Origin: Brevibacillus composti
GTDB taxonomy: Bacteria; Bacillota; Bacilli; Brevibacillales; Brevibacillaceae
Direction of reading: 5' to 3'
DNA length: 64,000 nt
NCBI RefSeq assembly: GCF_016406105.1
Contig: NZ_CP066308.1
Coordinates: forward strand, 406,501-470,500
Within the stretch, counting starts at the first letter, position 1; the number at the start of each line of letters is the position of its first letter. The notes beneath the pieces were generated by a model. The model saw nothing but the letters and a program-made list of their open reading frames with translations. It was not told the DNA's origin and ran no database searches. The position numbers and the translations under genes are program-made. Below are positions 53,126-61,541 of the stretch, piece after piece.

Positions 53126-54118
53126 GTGAAAAAACTCGGTAGTCTTATGCTGGTCATGTCAATTGCAGGTGCCGTTCTCGCAGGATGTGGAACCAACAAT
53201 GCAGCTCCTGCCCCCGCTGCGAATGGCTCTAACGGTTCATCCACTGGTTCGGAAGCGAAAGCTCCTGCTGACAACGCCAGCAACCTGTCCGGGACGATCA
53301 AGGTAGACGGTTCTTCCACTGTATTCCCGATCACGGAAGCGGCAGCGGAAGAGTTCCAAATAGCGAATGCAGGCGTGCAGGTGACCGTTGGCGTATCCGG
53401 CACCGGCGGCGGATTCAAAAAATTCGCGGCTGGCGAGACCGATATCAGCAACGCATCCCGTCCGATTAAAGACAGCGAAGCCGCTGCAGCCAAAGAAAAA
53501 GGCATTGAGTTTGTGGAAATCCCCGTGGCGTATGACGGCATCTCCGTCGTCGTCAACAAGGAGAACAGCTTTGTAGACAAGCTGACCGTTGACGAGCTGA
53601 AGAAGATCTGGGAACCAGACAGCAAAGTGAAAACATGGAAAGACGTGCGCGCTGACTGGCCGGCAGAGGAAATCAAACTGTACGGACCCGGTACGGACTC
53701 CGGTACCTTTGAATACTTCACCGAGGCTGTCGTGGGAGAGGCCAAGAAAAGCCGTCCTGACTACACCGCCAGCGAAGACGACAACGTTCTCGTCCAAGGC
53801 ATTGCCGGCGACAAAAACAGCTTGGGCTACTTCGGCTTCGCCTACTACGAAGAAAACGCAGACAAGCTGAAGCTGGTACCGATCGACAGCGGCGATGGCA
53901 ACGCGGTGCTTCCTTCCTTTGACACGATTAAAGACGGCACCTACAAACCGCTGGCCCGTCCGATCTACATCTATGCGAACAAAGCTTCTCTGCAAAGAGC
54001 GGAAGTAAAAGAATTCGTGAAGTTCTATCTGGAAAATGCACCGGAACTGGTGAAATCGGTATTCTACGTGCCGATGACCGAGGATTCCTATAAAGAATCG
54101 CTTGCCAAGATTCAGTAA
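53126..54118 (+). CDS. pstS: Phosphate ABC transporter substrate-binding lipoprotein
   Basis: This is a 330-residue lipoprotein with lipobox VLAGC and a Ser/Gly/Asn-rich linker. PstS motifs are IKVDGSSTVFPITEAAAEEF, VSGTGGGFKKFAAGETDISN, PGTDSGTFEYFTEAV and YFGFAYYEENADKL. These line the phosphate pocket. A GTG start (53126) follows AAGGAGG. It is the first gene of pstSCAB. Confidence 0.95.
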   Translation: MKKLGSLMLVMSIAGAVLAGCGTNNAAPAPAANGSNGSSTGSEAKAPADNASNLSGTIKVDGSSTVFPITEAAAEEFQIANAGVQVTVGVSGTGGGFKKFAAGETDISNASRPIKDSEAAAAKEKGIEFVEIPVAYDGISVVVNKENSFVDKLTVDELKKIWEPDSKVKTWKDVRADWPAEEIKLYGPGTDSGTFEYFTEAVVGEAKKSRPDYTASEDDNVLVQGIAGDKNSLGYFGFAYYEENADKLKLVPIDSGDGNAVLPSFDTIKDGTYKPLARPIYIYANKASLQRAEVKEFVKFYLENAPELVKSVFYVPMTEDSYKESLAKIQ

Positions 54119-54139
54119 TCCTGACAGCGGATGACGAGG

Positions 54140-54171
54140 AATGTGGCGTTATGAAAGGGTAACGCCACATT
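54140..54171 (+). promoter_or_regulatory. Stable hairpin between pstS and pstC
   Basis: AATGTGGCGTTA / TAACGCCACATT is a perfect 12-base stem without a strong T run. It likely stabilises the pstS 3' end or partly terminates, giving more PstS than permease. Confidence 0.65.
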
Positions 54172-54206
54172 TCCCTCTGTCTGTGAGCGGAAAGGGGATG
54201 TTCACG

Positions 54207-55154
54207 TTGGGTAGACAAGAAACATTAACACTACAAAAAGAGATGCTCGCCAAACATAGCCAGATCGTCGTCAAAAACGAGAAGAAAAAGAGAGATTGGG
54301 GTATCCGCTTCTTCCTGATCGCGTGTGCCATCGTATCCGTATTGACGACCGTCGGCATCGTGATGGTGCTGTTGTTTGAAACCATTGGCTTCTTTCAGGA
54401 AGTGTCGCTCTTTTCCTTTTTGACCGACACCAAATGGACGCCGTTATTTATTCCCCAGCATTTTGGTATTTTGTCTCTGTTGTCCGGCTCTGTCCTGATT
54501 ACACTGGGGGCGAGCTTGGTCGCCTTGCCGTTTGGTTTGATGACCGCCATTTACCTGAGTGAATACGCACACGAAAAAGTGCGTCGCACGATTAAACCGA
54601 TTCTGGAAGTTCTCGCCGGTGTACCGACGATCGTCTACGGGTATTTTGCCTTGACGTTTGTCACGCCGCTGATCCGCACGATTTTCCCCGACACCGGGGT
54701 GTTTAATGCACTCTCCGCCAGCATCGTGGTCGGAATCATGATTCTGCCCATGGTCGCTTCGCTCAGTGAAGACGCGATGGTGGCCGTCCCTCGTTCCCTG
54801 CGGGATGCCGCATATGCCCTGGGTGCGACCAAGCTGGAGGTAGCGACGAAGGTCGTGGTGCCTGCAGGTTTATCCGGAATTATCTCTTCATTCGTACTCG
54901 CCTGTTCCCGCGCGATCGGGGAAACGATGATCGTGACGATTGCCGCTGGAGCGACGCCCAAGCTGACGCTGAATCCGCTGGAGAGCATTCAGACGATGAC
55001 CGCCTTTATCGTCCAGGTCAGCGGCGGCGACATCGAGCACGGCTCGATCGAGTACAAAACAATTTTTGCCGTCGGCATGACGCTGTTCCTGCTTACGCTG
55101 GCCATTAACGTCATCGCACAGTGGATTACGCGCCGCTTTAAGGAGGAGTATTAA
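54207..55154 (+). CDS. pstC: Phosphate ABC transporter permease PstC
   Basis: This is a protein of about 315 residues with six membrane segments. The coupling-loop region is [20 protein letters not shown], and [19 protein letters not shown] is diagnostic of PstC. TTG 54207 is favoured because AAAGGGG is 9 bases upstream; ATG 54198 is too close to it. It overlaps pstA by one base. Confidence 0.93.
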   Translation: MGRQETLTLQKEMLAKHSQIVVKNEKKKRDWGIRFFLIACAIVSVLTTVGIVMVLLFETIGFFQEVSLFSFLTDTKWTPLFIPQHFGILSLLSGSVLITLGASLVALPFGLMTAIYLSEYAHEKVRRTIKPILEVLAGVPTIVYGYFALTFVTPLIRTIFPDTGVFNALSASIVVGIMILPMVASLSEDAMVAVPRSLRDAAYALGATKLEVATKVVVPAGLSGIISSFVLACSRAIGETMIVTIAAGATPKLTLNPLESIQTMTAFIVQVSGGDIEHGSIEYKTIFAVGMTLFLLTLAINVIAQWITRRFKEEY

Positions 55155-56011
55155 TGTCAACGGGAAATCTGACACGTCGAAAAATCTATGACCGGGCGTC
55201 ACGGATCGTCTTTCTCCTGGCAACGATGCTGGGAGTCGTGGCGCTGGGCATTTTGCTATATCGCATCCTCTCCGATGGTCTCGGGTGGCTGGACTGGCAA
55301 TTCGTGACCAGCTTTGCCTCCCGCTTTCCCGAGAGAGCGGGCATTCTCTCCGCTCTGTTCGGCAGCTTGTGGATCATCGGGATTACGGCGCCGATCGCGT
55401 TTATCCTGGGGATCGGCACGGCCCTGTACCTGGAGGAGTACGCGAAAAAAGGCTGGCTGACCAATCTGATTCAAGTGAACATTAACAATCTGGCGGGCGT
55501 GCCGTCGATTGTTTTCGGGATCTTGGGTCTCGGCCTGTTTGTCGAAGGCTTTATGTTTGGCCGCACCATCCTGTCCGGGGCATTGACGATGGCTCTGCTG
55601 GTGCTGCCGATTATCGTGGTGGCCTCGCAGGAGGCAATCCGCAGCGTGCCTCAGCATCTGCGCAATGCGTCCTACGCACTGGGCGCCTCCAAGTGGCAGA
55701 CGATCCGCGGCGTGGTGATTCCGGCTGCGTTTCCCAGCATTTTGACCGGCTTTATCCTGGCCCTGTCCCGCGCGATCGGAGAGACGGCGCCGTTGATCGT
55801 CGTCGGGGCCGTTACCTTTATTGCCTTTATCCCCAGCTCGCCGCTGGATCAGTTTACGGTCCTGCCCATCCAGATTTACAGCTGGACATCGAAGCCGCAG
55901 GATGAATTCCGCGCCATCGCCGCTGCGGGCATCATCGTCCTGTTGATTGTGCTGTTTACCCTGAATGCGACGGCCGTCTATTTGCGCAATAAATTCCAGA
56001 AACGTTACTAA
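55154..56011 (+). CDS. pstA: Phosphate ABC transporter permease PstA
   Basis: This is a 285-residue permease with six membrane segments. LAGVPSIVFGILGLGLFV and QEAIRSVPQHLRNASYALGA match PstA. AGGAGG lies within the end of pstC. It forms the phosphate channel with PstC. Confidence 0.95.
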   Translation: MSTGNLTRRKIYDRASRIVFLLATMLGVVALGILLYRILSDGLGWLDWQFVTSFASRFPERAGILSALFGSLWIIGITAPIAFILGIGTALYLEEYAKKGWLTNLIQVNINNLAGVPSIVFGILGLGLFVEGFMFGRTILSGALTMALLVLPIIVVASQEAIRSVPQHLRNASYALGASKWQTIRGVVIPAAFPSILTGFILALSRAIGETAPLIVVGAVTFIAFIPSSPLDQFTVLPIQIYSWTSKPQDEFRAIAAAGIIVLLIVLFTLNATAVYLRNKFQKRY

Positions 56012-56075
56012 TATTGGCGAAGAACGAATTCGTTGATCACTTCGAAGTGTGAATAAAGAGAGGGGTCTGGCCACC

Positions 56076-56828
56076 GTGAGTATCATCGAGGTACGCGATC
56101 TGAACCTGTTTTATGGTGAACATCAAGCGCTGCATCATATTCATATGGATATCGACGCCAACAGCATTACCGCTTTCATCGGGCCATCCGGCTGCGGAAA
56201 ATCCACGTTTTTGCGCACGCTGAACCGCATGAATGACATGATTCAGGGCGTGCGGATCGAAGGAAGCGTCAAAGTGGTCGGGGAAGACATCTACCAGACC
56301 AAGGTAGATGTGGAGATCCTGCGCAAAAATATCGGGATGGTTTTCCAGCAGCCCAATCCGTTTCCGAAAAGCATATATGAAAATATTACATTTGGTCCGA
56401 AGCTTCATGGAATCACCGACCGCCAGAAGCTGGACGAAATCGTCGAGAGCAGCCTGAAGGCGGCAGCGTTGTGGGAGGAAGTGAAGGACGTGCTGAAAAA
56501 GCCGGCCTACGGTTTGTCCGGCGGCCAGCAGCAGCGTCTGTGCATCGCCCGCGCCCTCGCCGTCAATCCGCAAATTTTGCTGATGGACGAACCGACTTCG
56601 GCGCTGGACCCGATTTCCACCGCAAAAATCGAGGAGTTGCTGGCTGAGCTGAAAGAGACGTACACCATCGTCATCGTCACGCACAATATGCAGCAGGCGG
56701 CCCGCATCTCCGATAAAACCGCATTTTTCCTCAACGGCGAGCTGGTCGAATTCGACTCCACGCCGGTGATTTTCCAAAACCCTTGCGACAAGCGGACCGA
56801 AGATTACATCACGGGACGATTTGGTTGA
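56076..56828 (+). CDS. pstB: Phosphate ABC transporter ATP-binding protein
   Basis: This is a 250-residue ATPase with Walker A ([19 protein letters not shown]), signature [15 protein letters not shown], Walker B ([12 protein letters not shown]) and the H-loop ([14 protein letters not shown]). GTG 56076 gives the family's usual length and has GAGAGGGG upstream; GTG 56049 would add nine residues. No phoU gene follows. Confidence 0.96.
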   Translation: MSIIEVRDLNLFYGEHQALHHIHMDIDANSITAFIGPSGCGKSTFLRTLNRMNDMIQGVRIEGSVKVVGEDIYQTKVDVEILRKNIGMVFQQPNPFPKSIYENITFGPKLHGITDRQKLDEIVESSLKAAALWEEVKDVLKKPAYGLSGGQQQRLCIARALAVNPQILLMDEPTSALDPISTAKIEELLAELKETYTIVIVTHNMQQAARISDKTAFFLNGELVEFDSTPVIFQNPCDKRTEDYITGRFG

Positions 56829-56849
56829 TCGGGGAGACGCGCAAGAGAG

Positions 56850-56880
56850 AAGAGCGACGAAGAGCCGTCGCTCTTTTTTG
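56850..56880 (+). terminator. Intrinsic terminator after pstB
   Basis: AGAGCGACG / CGTCGCTCT stem with six T. Confidence 0.92.
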
Positions 56881-56923
56881 CGGTTCGGAAAACGGGGGAA
56901 GGCGCACGTGGATCTGGCGAAAT

Positions 56924-56956
56924 CCAGCTTTTTATGACAGAAAGCTGGTTTTTTTT
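56924..56956 (+). terminator. Second intrinsic terminator after pst
   Basis: CCAGCTTT / AAAGCTGG stem with eight T; it also shields the next operon. Confidence 0.85.
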
Positions 56957-57063
56957 GATGAAGGCATGGCCAACCGTCCCTCCAGCGAGGCATAACATTT
57001 GCTCCCGAAGGAAAAAATAGGAACGCGATATACCAAAGGATGGATTCCCAGGAGGAGATGGCG

Positions 57064-57456
57064 ATGTGGCAAGGATGGCCCCTGGAGAGGGTCTTGCTGC
57101 TTTTTGTAGGGCTGGCGTTCGCCCTGATTTTTGTACAGGTCACGATGTTTCACTCAAGGCAAAATTTTCGTCATTGGGCGATGTGGGTGCCCGTGATTGA
57201 AACCCCGATTTTTGCGTTGGCGGCTATCGTTTTGGCGTTCTACCACGCGGGCTGGCTGCGCATCTTGTTTGCTCTGTTCATGTGGCTGGGCATCGTTGGC
57301 GGCCTGTATGGCGGCTATCTGCATACGGCCGGTGTCGGGCAGCGGGTCGGCGGCTATTCGCAGAGCCAAAATTTTCTCGTGGGACCGCCGATCATTCTCC
57401 CCTTGTTGATCACGGCGATATCCGCTCTGGGGCTGCTTGCCCTGTACTGGGGGTGA
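57064..57456 (+). CDS. Four-segment membrane protein of the GMC oxidoreductase operon
   Basis: This is a 130-residue hydrophobic protein with about four membrane segments (VLLLFVGLAFALIFVQVTMF, WVPVIETPIFALAAIVLAFY and others). ATG 57064 is preceded by AGGAGGAG. No named family is recognised. It is the first of three tightly spaced genes and probably the membrane anchor or electron-transfer partner of the oxidoreductase. Confidence 0.8.
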   Translation: MWQGWPLERVLLLFVGLAFALIFVQVTMFHSRQNFRHWAMWVPVIETPIFALAAIVLAFYHAGWLRILFALFMWLGIVGGLYGGYLHTAGVGQRVGGYSQSQNFLVGPPIILPLLITAISALGLLALYWG

Positions 57457-57462
57457 CTTGCG

Positions 57463-58065
57463 ATGGCCAAGCACAGTCATTACCCCACCTATGATGTCTG
57501 GGAAGAGAACAGGGAGTGGGACGCCCACACCCGCAAAATCGTCGGCCAGAGAAAGACGCCTCAAGTGGCCTGCAAGTTTTTGACCAAGCAAGAAGCTCTG
57601 CTCGTCCAGGCGGTTGCCAGTGTGCTCATCGACGATCACCGGCTGGAGGTGCTGACTTATATTACCCAGCATATCGATGATTCCCTCGCCAGCCCGATCG
57701 GCGAGTCGCAGCGAAAGGTAGGGACGCCGCCGAAAAAGGAATTGTACCGGCTGGGACTTGCCGGGATCGACGGCGAGAGTCATTTTCTCTTCCGCACCGA
57801 TTTTGTCGCCTTGAAGCGGGAAGAACAGCAGGCCGTCATGGACGCCATCGCCACGAACAAGGCCAATCAGGCTACGGTCTGGTCACAGGTCGCGCCCAAG
57901 GATTTTTTTAAAAAGCTGCTGGGCGACGTGGTGGGGGCCTATTATTCTCATCCTCTGGTCTGGTCGGATATCGGATATGGCGGGCCTGCTTATCCGCGGG
58001 GCTGGGTCCGTGTGGAAAAAGGATTAGTTGATCCCTGGGAGGCGAAAAAGGATGGAAAGTCATGA
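57463..58065 (+). CDS. Gluconate 2-dehydrogenase subunit 3-like protein
   Basis: This is a 200-residue protein. The region LTKQEALLVQAVASVLIDDH and the downstream KDFFKKLLGDVVGAYYSHPL, YGGPAYPRGWV fit the small subunit 3 family that accompanies flavin GMC dehydrogenases. Unlike many family members it has no obvious Tat signal. The gene overlaps the oxidoreductase gene by 14 bases. Confidence 0.82.
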   Translation: MAKHSHYPTYDVWEENREWDAHTRKIVGQRKTPQVACKFLTKQEALLVQAVASVLIDDHRLEVLTYITQHIDDSLASPIGESQRKVGTPPKKELYRLGLAGIDGESHFLFRTDFVALKREEQQAVMDAIATNKANQATVWSQVAPKDFFKKLLGDVVGAYYSHPLVWSDIGYGGPAYPRGWVRVEKGLVDPWEAKKDGKS

Positions 58066-59689
58066 CCGGGTGACGCATCACAGCGATCATTACGACGGCT
58101 ACCGGTCCAAGCAGCTGGACAAGCGCAAGTACGCGGATGGCGCGGATGTCTGCATCGTCGGAGCGGGAGCAGCGGGAAGCGTCCTCGCCTACGAGCTGTC
58201 CCAGGCAGGGCTGAAAGTCGTCGTCATCGAAGCGGGACCGTATTGGAACCCGCAGACAGATTTTGCCAGCGACGAGCTTGCGATGAAAAACCTGGGCTGG
58301 CAGGAGACGAGGCTGGTGGAAGGACAAAATCCGCTGCGGCTGGGCCACAATAACTCCGGACGCGGCGTCGGGGGCGGCACTGTCCACTTTACCGGCGTCT
58401 TTTTACGATTCCATGAAAGCGATTTTATGACCAAAACCGTCGATGGGGTGGGAGAGGACTGGCCCATCCGCTATCAGGATCTGGCTCCCTACTACGACAA
58501 GATCGAACGGGACATTGCCGTTTCCGGACCCGATCATTTTCCCTGGGGGGCTTTTCGCGGCCCTTACCCTTACCCGGTGCGCGAGCCGATCAGCGCCAAT
58601 TCCCAGCTCTTTCGGGAGGCTTGCGCCAAGCTGGGGATGGAAAGTGTGGTCGCGCCGCTGGCGATCCTGTCCGCCCCGTTTGATGGCCGGCCGCCCTGCA
58701 TCAACCGCGGCTTTTGCAATCAGGGATGCATGCCGAATGCCAAGTACAGCGGATTGATCCATCATATCCCCAAGGCGATCCAGGCGGGAGCCGAGGTGCT
58801 CTCGGATTGCATGGTCACACAGGTATTGACGGACGGCTCCAAGGTGACAGGCGTGGTCTTTCAGCATCAGGGCCAATCCTACAAGCAGACGGCACGGGTG
58901 TACATCCTGGCCGGTTTTGTGGTGGAGACGCCGCGACTTCTGCTCCATTCCGCCACGCCTCATTTTCCTGATGGCTTGGCCAATTCCAGCGGCTGGGTAG
59001 GGAAGGCGATCATGCCGCATTCCAGCCAGGATGTGTACGGCATTTTGCCGGAGGAGGTCAGACTTTACAAAGGAACCCCTGTGTTGGCGCTGTCCCAGCA
59101 TTTTTACGAGACGGACAGAGACCGGGGATTTGCCAGGGGCTACACCTTAAACGCGCACGGCTCCCGGCCCGTCGCCATGGCGGGTTCAATCGCCCACCAG
59201 AGGCAGGACGGCACCTTTCTGTGGGGCAGAGCGCTGCGGGAGAACATGCTCGATTACAACTACTACGCGCGGATCACGCTGGTGGGAGAAGTGCTGCCCC
59301 ATCCGGATAACCGGGTGACGCTGAGCGATGAGAAGGACGAGTACGGGATGCCCGTCCCCAAGGTTACCTTCAGCTACGGAGAAAATGACAAAAAACTGAT
59401 CAACCACGCGATCGAACAGATGAAACGGCTGATCGAAGCGATGGGAGGAAAGCCTGCTCATGTCATTGACGATACCGCCCATCTCATGGGGGGGTGCCGC
59501 ATGGGAAAAGATCCCGCCACGTCCGTCGTCGATGAGTACGGCCAGACCCATGATATTCCCAACCTGTTTATAGCGGGGGCAGCCACATTTGTTACCTCCA
59601 GCGGCAGCAACCCGACCAATACCGTGATGGCGCTGGCCGCACGGACCGCGGACAGGCTGATCCAGGGGATGCGGCATCGCGAATTCTGA
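58052..59689 (+). CDS. GMC-family FAD oxidoreductase
   Basis: This is a 545-residue flavoprotein with an N-terminal FAD-binding Rossmann motif (VCIVGAGAAGSVLAYELSQA), then RGVGGGTVHFTG. The C-terminal GMC domain has the His region HLMGGCRMGKDPATSVVDEY and IAGAATFVTSSGSNPTNTVM. This fits the membrane gluconate 2-dehydrogenase/2-keto-gluconate type large subunit. It probably oxidises a sugar acid or alcohol with electrons passed to the membrane. The substrate is not known. ATG 58052 follows GGGAGGCG. Confidence 0.92.
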   Translation: MESHDRVTHHSDHYDGYRSKQLDKRKYADGADVCIVGAGAAGSVLAYELSQAGLKVVVIEAGPYWNPQTDFASDELAMKNLGWQETRLVEGQNPLRLGHNNSGRGVGGGTVHFTGVFLRFHESDFMTKTVDGVGEDWPIRYQDLAPYYDKIERDIAVSGPDHFPWGAFRGPYPYPVREPISANSQLFREACAKLGMESVVAPLAILSAPFDGRPPCINRGFCNQGCMPNAKYSGLIHHIPKAIQAGAEVLSDCMVTQVLTDGSKVTGVVFQHQGQSYKQTARVYILAGFVVETPRLLLHSATPHFPDGLANSSGWVGKAIMPHSSQDVYGILPEEVRLYKGTPVLALSQHFYETDRDRGFARGYTLNAHGSRPVAMAGSIAHQRQDGTFLWGRALRENMLDYNYYARITLVGEVLPHPDNRVTLSDEKDEYGMPVPKVTFSYGENDKKLINHAIEQMKRLIEAMGGKPAHVIDDTAHLMGGCRMGKDPATSVVDEYGQTHDIPNLFIAGAATFVTSSGSNPTNTVMALAARTADRLIQGMRHREF

Positions 59690-59750
59690 GTGCGGGACGT
59701 TCACGGTTCTGTCGAATCATATCTTCCCTGCCTTATGCGTGTGTAGTATA

Positions 59751-59761
59751 CTGATAATCAG
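59751..59761. promoter_or_regulatory. Palindrome at the ArsR-type gene promoter
   Basis: CTGATAATCAG is a perfect 5-base-arm palindrome, 26 bases before the start codon. This is a likely autoregulatory operator. Confidence 0.5.
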
Positions 59762-59787
59762 AAACCGCAAGGCAAAGGTGGGTTTTT

Positions 59788-60123
59788 ATGGACACAGATT
59801 TGATGCAGGTGTTGTATTTGTCAGAGATTTACAAGCTGCTCGGTGACAAAACACGCTTGACGATCATGGCACTCTTGCAGGTCCAATCCTTTTGTGTACG
59901 AGATCTCGTCGAGATTCTGCAAACGTCCCAACCATCTGTCTCTCAACATTTGGCCAAGCTCAAAACACACGGGCTGGTCAAGGAAAAACGTAAGGGACCG
60001 TGGGTGTACTACTCCCTCAACACGGAGTGTCCGCCTGTCATTCGGCAAATTTTACAGCACTTGCCGGATGTATCGCCAATCGTGAAAGTCAAACAGGATG
60101 CAGCAGCTCATTCACTCAGATAA
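59788..60123 (+). CDS. ArsR-family transcriptional regulator
   Basis: This is a 111-residue winged-helix protein (YKLLGDKTRLTIMALLQVQ, then QTSQPSVSQHLAKLKTHGLV, the recognition helix, and a wing KRKGPWVYYSLN). At the metal-binding helix of classical ArsR (ELCVCDL) this protein reads SFCVRDL, so only one of the paired Cys remains and arsenic or metal sensing is uncertain. It stands alone between a GMC operon and a terminator. Confidence 0.92.
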   Translation: MDTDLMQVLYLSEIYKLLGDKTRLTIMALLQVQSFCVRDLVEILQTSQPSVSQHLAKLKTHGLVKEKRKGPWVYYSLNTECPPVIRQILQHLPDVSPIVKVKQDAAAHSLR

Positions 60124-60130
60124 GTCATGC

Positions 60131-60170
60131 GAAAAAAAGCGTTGGATCAGGAAAGATCCAGCGCTTTTTT
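60131..60170. terminator. Bidirectional terminator
   Basis: AAAAAGCGTTGGATC / GATCCAGCGCTTTTT stem with T runs both ways. It overlaps the last codons of the convergent glutaredoxin gene. Confidence 0.92.
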
Positions 60171-60398
60171 CAGTTCTTCCTTGTCAAATCCGTGAATGAC
60201 GGTGCGGTCGCCATTTTCCTCTTCGATCAGCGTGACCGGAGTCATGCTGGCACCCAGGGCGATCGCTTCCTGAAAGTAGGCGTCATTTGCGCGGATGTCG
60301 CGGTCTTCGAAGGAAATGTTTTGCTGGGTCAGCCACATTTTTTCCTCCTGGCAAGGTCCGCAGGTTTGCTGCGTATATACGATAACGGTACGAGCCAT
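60147..60398 (-). CDS. Glutaredoxin-family thiol protein
   Basis: This is an 83-residue thioredoxin-fold protein. The active site is VYTQQTCGPCQEEK, and the cis-Pro segment is MTPVTLIEEENGDRTVIHGF. The CGPC motif is thioredoxin-like within a glutaredoxin-sized (NrdH-like) fold. ATG 60398 has GAAAGGAG upstream. It probably reduces disulfides in the cytoplasm. Confidence 0.9.
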   Translation of the reverse strand: MARTVIVYTQQTCGPCQEEKMWLTQQNISFEDRDIRANDAYFQEAIALGASMTPVTLIEEENGDRTVIHGFDKEELKKALDLS

Positions 60399-60596
60399 TT
60401 GTCTGATTGCTCCTTTCATACCAGCGGGGATGTATAAACATTCGCGTCCCGCGCGATAAATCCTTCCGGCTTTCTCCAATAGCCTTCCCCTTATGGATGT
60501 TTTTGTGCAGCCCCTTTTTTGGAAGGGGTCCGCCCGCATACAAGCTCACCCCTCCGCACACATTATATTCAGCGACGTCGAGGAGGTGAATAGACC

Positions 60597-60767
60597 ATGC
60601 CGAAAAGAAACAAAGCTGCTATGAACCAAGCGATGCGTAACCAAACCGAAACCACCACTACCGAGTTTGCAAGCGAAACCAACGTAGCGGAAGTGCGCCG
60701 CCAAAACCAGCAATCTGCTGCAAACGCTGCGCAACGCGCTCAGCAGCCTCAACAACCTACGGAATAA
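60597..60767 (+). CDS. sspE: Gamma-type small acid-soluble spore protein
   Basis: This is a 56-residue Gln/Asn/Ala/Thr-rich protein with the gamma-SASP core TEFASETNVAEVRRQNQQSA and a Gln/Pro end. ATG 60597 has AGGAGGTG 8 bases upstream. Gamma SASPs store amino acids in the spore core and are cut during germination. A possible SigG-like pair (GCATA at 60536, CATTATA at 60561) has a 20-base spacer, longer than usual. Only one core repeat is present, where some Bacillus proteins have two. Confidence 0.9.
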   Translation: MPKRNKAAMNQAMRNQTETTTTEFASETNVAEVRRQNQQSAANAAQRAQQPQQPTE

Positions 60768-60784
60768 CAGGACTGGATATTTTC

Positions 60785-60813
60785 ACCCCCCGCTCTTTTG
60801 CGGGGGCTGTTTG
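60785..60813 (+). terminator. Intrinsic terminator after sspE
   Basis: CCCCCCGC / GCGGGGG stem with a T-rich tail (TGTTTGTTTG). Confidence 0.85.
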
Positions 60814-60884
60814 TTTGTGCACTTGCAACAAGCGGGGGAGAGTGATATGTTGACTGCAAAACCAAGCCAGGGAGAAGTGACGGA

Positions 60885-61283
60885 ATGATTTTGGGCATCG
60901 GAACCGATATCGTGGAAATCGCGCGGATACATACGCTCCTCAAGCGGCAGCCCCAGCTGCTGGACCGCATATTGACCGCGGAGGAAAAAGAGCGGCTCAC
61001 CGGGATGAGCGAAACTAGGCTGGCCGAGCACGTGGCCGGACGTTTTGCGGCCAAAGAAGCGGGCGCCAAGGCCTTGGGGACCGGAATTGGCCGGTTGATC
61101 GGCTTTCACGACATGCAGATCGCTTCGACAGCATTGGGAAAGCCGGAAATGACGATCAGTGCAGCGGCCTGCGAAAGGCTGGGCAAAAAAATGGAAAGCC
61201 TGCGGATTCATCTCAGCATTTCGCACAGCAAGGAATACGCAGTGGCTCATGTGGTATTGGAAGAAGTAACTGCCGAAAGATGA
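60885..61283 (+). CDS. acpS: Holo-[acyl-carrier-protein] synthase
   Basis: This is a 132-residue enzyme with MILGIGTDIVEIARI and RFAAKEAGAKALGTG, the metal and coenzyme A binding motifs. LSISHSKEYAVAHVVLE forms the third motif. It transfers 4'-phosphopantetheine to acyl carrier protein. The order acpS, YdcC-like, alr matches Bacillus. Confidence 0.95.
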   Translation: MILGIGTDIVEIARIHTLLKRQPQLLDRILTAEEKERLTGMSETRLAEHVAGRFAAKEAGAKALGTGIGRLIGFHDMQIASTALGKPEMTISAAACERLGKKMESLRIHLSISHSKEYAVAHVVLEEVTAER

Positions 61284-61541
61284 AAGAACTGCAACTTGTC
61301 TGCATATTGGGACGAGGTTGAACATAGATTTATATCGCGTAGATTAGGAGGGACTACCTGTTCTAACAGAATCGGGAAATCTGCTGATCATTGGCGATAG
61401 AGCAGTCAACTCAGCCCACGACACGACATGCAGAGAATGACAGGATATGCGCCAATGGAATGAAAGGCTGACAGATTTCCCAGGAAATAGACAGGCGAGC
61501 CCTTCTTCGTCGAAAAATGCAGACAAGGAGGAGTTCATTGA
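61284..61541. other. Gene-free stretch between acpS and the YdcC-like gene
   Basis: About 260 bases without a supported gene on either strand. It contains a 10-base inverted repeat, GGGAAATCTG (61374-61383) and CAGATTTCCC (61472-61481), and an isolated AGGAGGG (61346-61352) that is followed by no start codon. Confidence 0.5.
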
